NCBI GenBank assembly: GCA_033439685.1
Contig: JAUEDM010000004.1
Location: 1,798,001-1,862,000 of the forward strand
Source: Apodospora peruviana
Taxonomy: Eukaryota > Ascomycota > Sordariomycetes > Sordariales > Lasiosphaeriaceae
Direction: 5' to 3'
Length of the DNA: 64,000 nt
Positions 10,570-20,635 of this stretch are shown one piece after another (the first letter of the stretch is position 1; every line of letters starts with the position of its first letter). A model generated the notes under the pieces. The model had not been told where the DNA came from and did no database searches. It worked only from the letters and a program-made list of their open reading frames with translations. The position numbers were made by a program, and so were the translations under genes.

Positions 10570-13261
10570 ATGAATCGACCAGGTATGGTGGCAACCCGCC
10601 TTCCTCCTCCTCCTCCTCCTCCTCCTCCTCCTCCCCCGTCTCCGACCCCCGATATCCATGAACAGCCCCGCCGTCTGCATCGCCGTCCGGTCGTCTTCGA
10701 ACTCGCGAGCGGTCTGCCGCCGTTCTTCTTCCTGCTTCTGCAGCACTGTATTGTCGGCTTGCAACATTGGAACTGGTGGGATGAATTCTTGCTGTGGCTC
10801 CGACGAGACACAATGTCGCTGGCGTTTGGAGTTGCGTTCTTCAAAGAGCCGTTATACTCGTTCTTGCCGTTGCATCACGTCTCGGTGGCTGAATATGGTT
10901 ATATGGTCAATCCATATGAATAACACAGCCACCTAGGCTGGAATACTATTTCTCTACTACCATACCGGCTCCATGTCTCGATCAACCACAGACTTCCAAC
11001 CAGAGCTCTACATGATGCAACAGCCAACGCTGCAGTGCCCTTCCTTCCTACTCTTCGAGAAGCGCACTGAGAATCCCGTCACTGACCGCCTCTCAACTAC
11101 AGGAACGGTCCCTCAGTCGCTACGCGGCATGCCTGGGGGGTTTGGAGGACAACAGCAGCAGCCACAACAGTCTGGCCGAGGCGCGTCGGGCAGATTACCG
11201 AACGGAAAACTAGGTGAGCATTCCATGTGGGCAATCAACAATTCAAAGCTCGCCAAGGACTAACTAGTACTGACGATAGCATCAGTAGCTGGTGCGTCCG
11301 GATGGGCTTTCGGCACAGGTGTGCCGATGAGCGCCAGCACAAACGGCCCACCGGGCTCTGCCCGACAAATGGGAGGAAACATCAGCTTTGCTCAGAGCCT
11401 GAGCGGGTCGCAACCGGCGACGCCACTCGACCCTTCGTAAGTTACCAACCGTTGCCCCTTTTGCTCCTGTTTGTTGTTCTTGCTGCAGTGTTTGTCAATG
11501 TATGGGTCATTGCCTTCACCTCTCGTGCAGCATCATTCCAAAGCTGTCTGTTCTCCTCGACGATTTACTCTGCAGTTTTGGTTGGCGGTTTTCTTGCAAC
11601 TTCGAGGACTTACCCTAAGCTATTTCGTACTTTCCTAAATTCATGCTTCACCACGTCTTTCCATTACCCGGATTCACATCAATACATCCATGTCAGCATC
11701 TCTATTCAATAACTCAGGCAAGCGGAGCGTCGTGGAAATAAACACCGGCCCCGCTAACCAGCACGTCCTCGCTACACACCGGTACTCGAGGCGGTATTGG
11801 AAGAGGCTCTCATGTACCCTGCGTCTCCCTAAATCATCTCTCCAAAGATTTCATGCTTAAAGTTCCACAGACCCCGGCCCTGACTGCGTGCTAATTATCT
11901 GCGTGTTAGGGAATTTCCATCTCTAAGCAACACATCCCAGTTACCAAGCGCCAATCAATCATCCATGTGGTCGGCTGCTGGCTCCCGGAACCTCGGTGGA
12001 GGAACGCATAGAGGCGGCGGTACACCCATTTCGTCGCAACAAGCCCCGCAAGATGATATGTTTACATCGTCTCGGCTGCCCTCAGCTACCCAAGGAGCTT
12101 TCAGATTCGGGAACCAATTGAACGCGACGTTGGTAGCGCAGGTCCAGGCTAGCCCTGCGGATGACTTCCCGCCCTTGAACCGGAATGCAAATGGCGAGAT
12201 CGGTGGGCAAATCTCTGCCATGGGGTTTGGTTCTGGATCTGCGACACAAACAAACCGGGCAGGAAATGGTCTGTTGAATGCACTATCCGCGAACTCGCGC
12301 GCAGCGGAAGCCCGCTCGCCAACATCGGTGCAACGTCCCCAGGATCTGAGGAGTCCCATTGGCGAAGACGAGGGTCGTCAAAAGCCACCAGGGTACCGAG
12401 AGGAAAGTGTTGGCGATAGCGGATCGCAAGGACTGGGCAATAGGAACCCGCTTGGTGCGATCGGTAATGATCCTCCGACCGGCAAAGCGAAAGAGGAAGA
12501 AAACGGCCATATTGGTGATGTACAAGACCCGCTGGAAGGGATGGCGCCAATCGACAAGTTTGGTCTCAAGGGTGTGAGAACCTTGATGAACAATTTTCAG
12601 GACTACAACGCGCTCACGATGGGCATTGATCCGACAACGCTAGGACTGGACCTGACCTCAACCGAGTAAGCGCACCCGTTTTGGTATGCACAGTTTTGTG
12701 AATACGGCTGACCCTTCTGCAGGTTGTTGTCGACTCAAGTCTTCTCGCTATTTAATGACACTCCACCGAGACCACCTGTTCCCAAGTTCCGTCTGCCGGA
12801 GTGCTACCACGTAAAGAATGTGCAGTCAATCGAGGCGAAGATCCAAAGCTTCAACGAGGAGACCTTGATGTGGATATTTTATAGTTGTCCGCGGGATATC
12901 AAGCAGCAACTCGCGGCGTTGGAGCTGTAAGATGCCCCCATTGTGTACATTGTCGGTTCCTTAATCCATTGGCTAACAAGGCCTAGGAACAATCGCAACT
13001 GGCGCTGGCACAAGAAAATGCAGATATGGCTGACCAAGGATGACATGATGACTCCTCAAAGTCTGAGCCCGAATCATGAGCGTGGTTACTACATCATCTG
13101 GGACGCGCCGAATTGGCGCAAGGACCGAGTATGTATAATCCAGAGCGAATACGGGTCTACCAAGATGTTTGGGCACTGACTTTTTGCAGCGAGAGTTGAC
13201 CTTGCATTACTCCGATCTTGACACCACCACTACCCCAGCAATGCAAGCGTTAGCGGGATAG
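10570..13261 (+). CDS. not2: NOT2 (CDC36), CCR4-NOT complex subunit
   Basis: Seven exons (10570-10582, 11103-11213, 11280-11436, 11910-12665, 12723-12926, 12987-13128, 13190-13261) give 484 residues. The C-terminal NOT2/3/5 box spans about residues 345-484, with VFSLFNDTPPRPPVPKFRLPECY, LMWIFYSCPRD and WRWHKKMQIWLTKD. NOT2 bridges the NOT1 scaffold to NOT3/5 in the cytoplasmic deadenylase and translation-repression complex. The N-terminus is Gln/Gly/Ser-rich and disordered. I chose the ATG at 10570 because its 13-nt exon splices across a 520-nt intron to give MNRPGTVPQSLRGMPGGFGG, the N-terminus expected for fungal NOT2. An ATG at 10973 inside that intron is the alternative start a gene finder might pick. 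Intron 3 is also long (473 nt); the others are 57-66 nt. Confidence 0.92.
10602..10635 (+). repeat. (TCC)n microsatellite in NOT2 intron 1
   Basis: About eleven TCC units lie 20 nt after the donor of the first intron. They produce spurious poly-Pro, poly-Ser, poly-Glu and poly-Arg frames on both strands; none of these belongs to a supported gene. Confidence 0.9.
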
Positions 13262-14119
13262 GCTCATTAATATACCTCTCAGACCAATGGCACCAGCCCT
13301 TCTCAGGCCAGTGCGACTGATGAAAAGGAATCAGGGAGGAGGTTTGGGGGGTGAGGGGGGGTTGCAAGTGACATCGGATCATCTTTTATTGTACTGTAAT
13401 TAAGAGAAGATATGACGGCGATGTAGTGATGATGGATCTGTGAATGAGGAAGGAATCTCGTCGTGACCTTCAGGTTGGCGGTGAAATATCACAGTGGAAT
13501 CAACCACGCCAGACCCCTATGATGTTTGCAGCGTTATAGTATGTGGCTAATGCAAGCGCCACTCTTGTGGCGTGGGGGCTCAAGGTCCAAGTGATGATCT
13601 GCGCACGGGCCTGGACCTCGGGCGCTGATAAGGAAATCCCACTGCGGACCCTGTGCCGAGCAGACTCCGCTGGCTTGTCCGGCTCCATGTCCAACTTCCA
13701 TCGGACTGACAACCAACAAGCTAGCTGCCCGACGGCGTTGACTACATGCATCGCTTTTCAATCGGCCTTCATGCACGCCTCTGCCGTTTCTAAACTGTTG
13801 TCGAACTGCGACCTTTCCCCTCCAAATAATTGTGAGAATCTTTGGCGGGCTATTGTCCACCTTTTCTAGGACGCTCGCGTCATATCTCGGCCATCGATTC
13901 GATCTGATACAGCTACGCCAAAGGGCCCCTACCACGCCGCGGTACCAACGAGATACACCTACGCGCCAAACCTGGAAAGACTTGAGTTTAAGAAGCAAGG
14001 GAAGGGAAAGGGGAGGAAAAAGTAAAGCAGAGAAGCACGGGAGTGACGGTGCTGGCGCACCACGACCAACAATCACATCACATCCAAACTTCGCCGGCTC
14101 GGTTCAGTGTCAGTTCACG
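13262..14119. other. NOT2 3' region and promoter of the CUE gene
   Basis: Both flanking genes are on the plus strand, so this is the NOT2 3' UTR followed by the CUE-gene promoter. A purine-rich stretch (AAGGGAAGGGAAAGGGGAGG) sits about 110 nt before the next ATG. The long minus-strand open frame across 13534-14076 has no domain character and is taken as chance. Confidence 0.5.
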
Positions 14120-14913
14120 ATGGCGAACGAAGAACAACAACAGATAAACCTCCCGACGTTGGTGATCATACTGGCATTGTCGGTCTTCGTACTTCGCTAC
14201 CTTTTTTTCTCGTCGTCGGCGAACTCTTCCAGATCAGGCGCCGGATCGTCCAGGGCAGGAGTAGGAGGAGCAGGGTCATCACAGCAACAAAGGGAGGTGC
14301 TGCTACGGTCGAGGGAGGCGGCCGTCGAGAGGATACAGCAGATGTTTCCTCAGGTCGAGAGGCGGGCGGTGCTGTGGGATCTGCAGCGCACGGGGGGTAA
14401 CATCGCGGCTACGACGGAGAGAATTTTGGCTGGGCGGATGGAGACTGTAAGTTTCACCATTTTTTGTTCATGATATGGGTTTGTGTGTGTGTATGCTAAT
14501 GCGGGAACTGGATAAAAAAGCCTCCGATAACATTCCAACCGCCACCTCCGCCTGGGCAGCAGCAACAGCCGAGAACGCAGCAGCAGACGACGAAAGCGAG
14601 CGATAAACCGGCGCAGCCGGACTTAATTACGAGGTATAATTTGAAGGATAAGATCAACGATAGTATGGATGATACCAGGGCAGGCTCGGTCGCGGCAGCT
14701 GCGAATGGTGCAAGTAGTAGTAGCAGTAGTAATGGGAAAGGAGGTAAAGCGGCATGGAGTTCGAACCGCGACGAGAGGCAGGCGCTTCTCCAGAAAAGGA
14801 GGGAGCAAATGATTCTTGAGGCGAGGAGAAAGATGGAGGCTAAGCTTGCTGCTGAGAAGGCTGCTGCTGCTGCTGCTGCTGCTGCTGGGTCTGGGTCTGG
14901 GTCTGTTAAATAG
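14120..14913 (+). CDS. Cue1-like ER membrane CUE-domain protein
   Basis: Two exons (14120-14446, 14521-14913; 74-nt intron) give 239 residues. One hydrophobic segment near the N-terminus (LPTLVIILALSVFVLRYLFF, about residues 10-29) acts as a membrane anchor. After a Ser/Gly linker comes a CUE domain (about 55-105) with the typical MFP motif in RIQQMFPQVERRAVLWDLQRTGG. A Pro/Gln linker leads to a basic-acidic helix (RDERQALLQKRREQMILEARRKMEAKL), placed where yeast Cue1 has its Ubc7-binding region. Cue1 recruits and activates the E2 Ubc7 at the ER for ERAD. The family match is by layout and the MFP motif; partner binding is inferred. The tail ends in poly-Ala and Gly/Ser repeats encoded by a GCT run at 14859-14887. 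Confidence 0.85.
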
Positions 14914-15904
14914 AGTTTTTACTTTGGTGGCGGTTGTTACTTGTCTATTAAGTGGAAGAGAGGTTGATCTGCGAGAGTTGAATGATTGGTAGATGGATAT
15001 TAAGGTAGATATGCTTGTATGTTATTGGGTTGTGGTCCGGCCCCTGGAATGAGTCCGACAAGTCCGTTTTGGATAGAATCTTGTAAATATGTGATCACAT
15101 AATACTAGGTACAGAAATGTGCTATCGCAATCTTGAGTGGAATGGAGGACTTGATGTCGAAGCGAGATACGTAGCATGGAAAGGTACATACCTCAAAAGT
15201 AAACAGTGGGGAATTCCAGGCGTGTAAACTGTTTACACTTTTCACATGCCTTCCATTTTCCGGAGCCGCCGAGTCGTTGTTTGCCTGCGACCACTGCACT
15301 TATTATGCTTGGGCTATAAACACCCTTTTCTTTTCCCGAACTGGGCATTTTGGCAAGTTAGTGGCACGGCCAGGGGTCGTCAGGCTTGTTAACATCTATC
15401 TATCTATGGAAAGGTAGAGGCAAATGTTATCAGATATTGTTTGACCCCGGAAGACAGAGATACGCAGGCACGCAGGCAATAACTAAAATACACTGCGGTG
15501 AAAACTCTCCACAATTAGAATTATTTTTAGTCTCCTTTCACATGCTTCGTGTTTCGCAGCACGTCTACTGGCGGGTCGACTTATCGCTTGACAGCTATAA
15601 ACTTGGAATTTGTTGGGATCTCATTGCTTCAACTCTCTACTCCTGCTACTGCTTCTTATCTCCTATCTTACGATGTGTACCTCGCTCGCAAAAATCGGTA
15701 AACTAAAAAAGGACCTCTGCTTTGTAGTGATCGTCCTTTCACTCCCCTAATGCAAGAACCCATCCTGCTGGCAAAGCGAGACATATTTCGAGTCTGAGCG
15801 CTCGTGTGGACTCAACTTCTAAAAGACCTTCCTCTTCATTTTCTGCGCCCCTGCCAACCACAGAGCGAGTTCGGGGGCAAAGAAGCAAAAAGAAGTTGAG
15901 AAAA
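14914..15904. other. intergenic region, no supported gene
   Basis: About 1 kb between two plus-strand genes. It holds the CUE-gene 3' UTR, then an unremarkable mixture with a CTATCTATCTATGG stretch near 15394, then a probable promoter. Short open frames lack domain character. The frame of the next gene stays open upstream of its first ATG but has no ATG there. Confidence 0.5.
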
Positions 15905-17037
15905 ATGTATCATCATCGCAACGACGGCGTCTTCAACGTACCCTCATCCCCCTCCAGAGGATGGACCGCACCAGTGCTAAAGAAGACAACCGTCGTGCAC
16001 AAAGAAGACATTACAGTCGAGGAAGAACGGGTGTCCATCATGTTTTCCGTCCTGCCGACGTCTATCCAGAACCGGCTGCCGCCGCTGGGGTCGCTTCGCA
16101 AGAGAGTCACAGCCCCCATGTGGGCAGGAATCACCTCGTCTACGTTCTCGGACCCGAACGTTACGACGCCGACAACTCCCAAGTCTGAAGTTGAGGCGAC
16201 AGCCGTGATGGATATTTCCGAGACGGCCGGTGCCCTGAAGCAAGGTGCATATGACAAAAATCTTGCCTTCTCGCAGGCCAAGAATCTCGCCTCGTCGTTG
16301 ACATTCGGCGTGGGCCCAGCAGCTACACCGACGACCAGCGGTTCGGGGGTTAACTGGATACGCGGTGGTCAAGGTATGAAGGAATTTAGTTAAGCCGCCT
16401 ATTTACCTTGCTCACTCCCTCACTTGGGGTTGGATTGGCGACCGCCTCTAACATGTTTTCTTTGTCCCTAGGCCTCCAGCTCTTGTTGACCTCGGCTCAG
16501 CAGGCTACATGTGGTGGAATTCCCTCCAAAGATGCGCAGTACGAGCGTATGACATACATAAACAGTCTTCAGTACCTGCTGAATGGGCTCCCTGACGACC
16601 TCGGGGCGTCCGAAGCGGCAATGCTGCGGCTCTCGATGCCCACAGCGCTCGCCGAGACGCTGCCGGGAGCGGGCACCGGCGTCGGCACAGCAGGGGTCGC
16701 ATCTGGACGACAACGCAACTTTGTGCACAGCATCCTGCTCTTCTTGCTGATGTTGTTCAACTCATGGATTCACTGGATCACACCTTACTGCCTGCTACTG
16801 TTCGGAAAGGTGCTGCGGTATGAGCGACGGTACAAGGTGGCGGAGAAGGTGATGGCGAATACGGGGGCCGGCATTAGCCTGGCCATCGTGGCACTCCGCA
16901 GTATGGGCGACGGAGCCCCGGGGCAGACTCTCTCGAGGATAATTGAGTACACGGCACAAGGAGTGTCGGGGGCGTTGAGTGAGTTTGCGGATCAGGAGCT
17001 GGTGAATAGACGGACACCGGGTCGGGATGAACCATGA
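15905..17037 (+). CDS. conserved-looking membrane protein, function unknown
   Basis: Two exons (15905-16373, 16472-17037; 98-nt intron) give 344 residues. I do not recognise the family. The N-terminal half is Ser/Thr/Pro-rich. The second half is helical, with RMTYINSLQYLLNGLPDDLG and one strong hydrophobic stretch of about 30 residues (FVHSILLFLLMLF, then WITPYCLLLFGKVL) at about 252-285. That stretch is long enough for one bent or two short membrane helices. It is followed by RYERRYKVAEKV and an amphipathic tail. There is no signal peptide. The ATG at 15905 is the first in frame. The coding character is clear from the clean intron and the sustained frame. A membrane location is inferred; no function is proposed. 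Confidence 0.8.
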
Positions 17038-17617
17038 TTCTTAATTTCTCATTGTTGTGATGTTGGGTAGACGGCGGGCTGGTCTGTGGGTTGCATTCGC
17101 CAGAAAAACATGGCGTACCTTACTTCTACTGGGTTACGGTTGTTTTCTTCCAGGTTGGATGGAGAAGTGATTTTTTTTGGGTATAGGAGGAAGGGAAGGA
17201 AGTTTATGCCATCATTTGTACAGTCAGGGCGAACGAGCTGAGATGGATGTCGCAGACGTTCCGCACGTCCCGGTATTCTTTAATTCTTTTTGCTAAGTAG
17301 CGCGTCGCAGCCAGAGGTCCAGTTCCACTTTGGGAACCCGTCCGATAAGATAAGCGGCATTCGGAAAGCAAGAGAGCGCTGGAAATTTTTCGGTTACCCT
17401 CCCGTCCAGATTTCCCACGCAGCCTTTCCTTCTGCATCTTCCCATCCTCGCTCCTTCAACTTCATCATCACTACTGCCTGCGCTGCCGACTGCACATTCC
17501 GGCACAACCGGTGGTCCGTTCTCAATCGAACTTCTTTCTACTTCAGCTCACCAACTCGAGGTACCGGTAGAATCAACCAATCACTGACCTCGTGGACGAG
17601 CTTGTCCGTGTTCCAGC
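17038..17617. other. intergenic region before the helicase gene
   Basis: 3' UTR of the membrane-protein gene followed by the helicase promoter and leader. The leader is pyrimidine-rich (CTTTCCTTCTGCATCTTCCC and similar between 17423 and 17470). No further gene is seen. Confidence 0.5.
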
Positions 17618-19670
17618 ATGAGGACGACCATCCTCCGGCAGGCGGGCTTATGCCGCGTCGCATTGGGCCTCTCGACCAGACGTCTTCAACCTGCGTCTAG
17701 GACATTTTCATCTGCTGCTACACTTGTGCGATCTGCCCAGAAGGATGTATCACGATTACGCCCTTCAGTCCAGCTTACGCGCTTCTACTCGGCGGAGGCC
17801 AATGCCGAGCAAGGCAAGCCTTCCGGCGAGCTCATTACTCGGTTCGACGAACTTTCAACCCTCGGTGTTCACGAGAAACTTGTTAGTGCGATTGTTAAGG
17901 GAATGAAATACGAGAACATGACAACAGTTCAGTCTATGACGATCAATGCCGCCCTCCAGGGCAAGGACCTGTACGTCTACGCACCTCCAGTATCAAGCCG
18001 TTGCGAGTGCTAATTCCTCTCCTAGTGTTGCCCAAGCCAAGACCGGTACTGGCAAGACTCTGGCTTTCTTGGTGCCTATCATCCAAAGAATTCTTGCGCA
18101 TGATCCTTCTCTCAGTGATCGCTTCTCTGCCCGCGCCCGATCGGACGATATCCGTGCTGTTATCATTTCGCCAACTCGTGAGCTCGCCGAGCAGATTGGT
18201 GACGAAGCCAGAAAGCTCGTCCGAAACTCTGGTGTTGTCGTGCAGACTGCTGTCGGTGGTACACAGAAGAACATGATGTTAAGGAGGATGCGTCAGGAGG
18301 GTTGCCACATCCTTGTCGCCACCCCCGGTCGTTTAAACGACTTGCTGTCGGACCCTGACAGCGGTGTCGCGGCGCCCAAGCTTGCGGCGTTGGTCCTTGA
18401 CGAGGCGGACCGGATGCTTGAAACCGGCTTCTCCATTGAGCTCCAAGAAATCCTCAGGAAGCTCCCACACCGGAGCGAAGTTCCCAGACAGACGCTGTTG
18501 TTCTCGGCCACGATTCCCAAAAACGTCGTTTCCCTGGCGAGACAGTACATCGATTCTAGCAACTTCGAGTTTGTCCAGACGGTGAAAGGTGACGAGACGC
18601 CAACGCACGAAAAGGTGCCCCAGTATATTGTCCCTTGCAAGGGCTTTGTGAATCTGGCCCCCACTTTGTTGGAGTTGATCCAGCGGGGGGTCGCGGAGGC
18701 GAAATCCAACTCCGACGGCAAGCCATTCAAGGCAATGGTTTTCTTACCGACTACTGCTCTGGTCCGGCTCTACGCTTCGATTTTCCGCCGCTACGCATAC
18801 AACAACCCGGAGATCCCAAAAGTGGGTGATATCCATTCGAAACTTACTCAACAGATGAGAACGCGTGCCGCCGAGACATTCAAGCAGCTGCAATCCGCCA
18901 TTCTCTTCTCCTCAGATGTCACCGCCAGAGGTATGGATTTCCCCAACGTCACGCATGTGATTCAGCTCCACTCGCCACCGGATCGAGAGCAATACATCCA
19001 TCGTCTCGGCCGAACAGGACGTGCGGGCAAGGAGGGTCAAGGTTGGATTCTTATTACGGATGCTGAGTTGAGAAACGCAAGAAGTATCTTGACAGACCTC
19101 CCCATCAAACGTAGCACGGACCTTAGATCCGCTTCTGTTGATATCGAAGAAACGGAAATTTTACCAAAGGAGTTTCAAGATATCCTGGACAGCGCCAACC
19201 GGCTGCCACACGAGCTGTTCAACGACGCGTATGGATCTTGTCTTGGAGCCGTTTTCTCGAGTTGCAACACACAAGAAATTGTTGATTCACTCAATGTTCA
19301 ATCGAAGTACCAGTGGGGCTTGCAACAGCCGCCTGCCGTCACGCATAGAATAGCCAGGTCCCGGGGGGGCATCAGGGGCATACAAGGCCTACGGGTTGAT
19401 GACACGCTCGACGGCGGCTTTGGTGGCGACGGCGGCTTTGGAGGAGGTCGTGGCGGCGGCGGCGGCGGCGGCGGCTTTGGAGGAGGTCGTAGCGGCGGCG
19501 GTGGCGGCTTTGGAGGAGGTCGTAGCGGCGGCGGCGGCGGCTTTGGAGGAGGTCGTAGCGGCGGCGGTGGCGGCTATGGAGGAGGTCGTAGCGGCGGCTA
19601 TTCAGGAAGTCGTGGCGGCGGCGGCGGTGGTGGCTACCAACGTGAGAGGACTCAGAGGAGTAGCTTCTAG
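17618..19670 (+). CDS. mss116: mitochondrial DEAD-box RNA helicase, Mss116/CYT-19 type
   Basis: Two exons (17618-17970, 18026-19670; 55-nt intron just before motif I) give 665 residues. The N-terminus is Arg/Ser-rich and lacks acidic residues (MRTTILRQAGLCRVALGLSTRR), as a mitochondrial targeting peptide should be. Helicase motifs follow in order: Q-motif region, AKTGTGKT, PTRELAEQ, TPGRL, DEAD, SAT, then DVTARGMDFP and HRLGRTGRAG. Mss116 in yeast and CYT-19 in Neurospora are general RNA chaperones for mitochondrial group I and II intron splicing. The post-helicase region (ELFNDAYGSCLGAVFSS) matches the C-terminal extension of that subgroup. The tail is a Gly-rich RGG-like repeat encoded by a minisatellite. 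Confidence 0.93.
19433..19635 (+). repeat. 33-nt coding minisatellite (GFGGGRSGGGG) in the helicase tail
   Basis: Four to five tandem copies of a 33-nt unit, one expanded to 39 nt, encode GFGGGRSGGGG-type repeats, followed by shorter Gly/Arg units. Differences between copies are mostly synonymous GGC/GGT changes. Arg in a Gly context is the RGG-type RNA-binding arrangement. Confidence 0.9.
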
Positions 19671-20635
19671 AGCATGGCCAGATTTGACAGCACGGGATTG
19701 TCCGGTTTTCCTGGTTTGGGTGTCTTCCACGTCCTCCATCAGGCCATGTTCAATGTAACGATATTGTCCGCGGGGGGAGGATGAGGGAAGGTGAGTGTGC
19801 AGGACCTCCCGCCGCATTCACCGGCAAGAAAAGTTTCGGTCTTTATTTTGGCTTTTGCCTAGGGGGCCGGAGTTATTGGTGGGTTTTGTAACATACCTTG
19901 GAAATGGGGAATGTGGTTTTTGTGGCAAAGCATTTTCGGAAATGGGAAGAGAGAAATCTTTAGGGAGGAGGCTCTGTAATGGCTTTGCACATGACCACCT
20001 TGGAGGACATCTCTACTTTTCTTCCTGTTTTATTATCTTTCTTTCTTTCTCTTTCATTTCTGTAGATTCTTTATGTATTTTAGTTATTTATATAATCCGT
20101 CTGTATATTATAATTCTTGGAAAGCATTTGTGATAAGCAGCATGTCAAAAGACATCTGTGGTCTGAACCTTGGTTTTCGAGAGCGTTGAGTTCCGGATAT
20201 ACCCCGTATATACCTTCCTTATACTGTCACTACGTACATAGATCGGTCCCCTTCGTATCATAGTGTATTTCAGTCATTGCATTTTGACTCTCTTCGTGTG
20301 TTGACCTATACGTATATGTACCGGTACATAAATCAAACGTACGAATATCCATCGTTGCTGACAAACGGTAAGGGTTGAGTAGAAAAACAATGTATTGCTT
20401 TTCCTCATTAAAAATATAGCCCACAAGTCCTTCAACCACATCCTCTAATCCCCAAAATCCCAAAATATATCAACTAAACTGGCTATATAGAGATATAGGT
20501 ATCATGGATACGAGAATCATCCCATTAGAAAAGAGAAGAAGAAAAGATATACAACCCAACTCGCCATGGATAATATACACCCCACCAAACCGTGTATACC
20601 CCAAACCAACTACCAAAGGTTTTGTCACCTCCTTT
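19671..20635. other. convergent 3' region between helicase and Zn2Cys6 gene
   Basis: The helicase (+) and transcription factor (-) genes end towards each other across about 965 bp. The DNA is T-rich around 20025-20125 (TTTCTTTCTTTCTCTTTC), consistent with 3' UTR and poly(A) signals. No gene is supported. Confidence 0.5.

Noticed and set aside
10194..10844. Minus-strand frame of 216 codons with poly-Gly across the NOT2 leader and intron 1
   Set aside because: The poly-Gly is only the TCC microsatellite read backwards, and the rest is Cys/Arg-rich antisense of the NOT2 leader.
10973..11263. ATG 10973 as NOT2 start
   Set aside because: It gives an N-terminus unlike other NOT2 proteins, whereas the 13-nt exon at 10570 restores MNRPG joined to the conserved block.
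11437..11909. Hydrophobic frame within NOT2 intron 3 (possible intronic gene or snoRNA)
   Set aside because: The hydrophobic stretch starts inside the intron without a good ATG. I could find no box C/D or H/ACA pair.
13534..14076. 180-codon minus-strand ORF before the CUE gene
   Set aside because: No domain features. It covers the promoter and leader of the plus-strand CUE gene.
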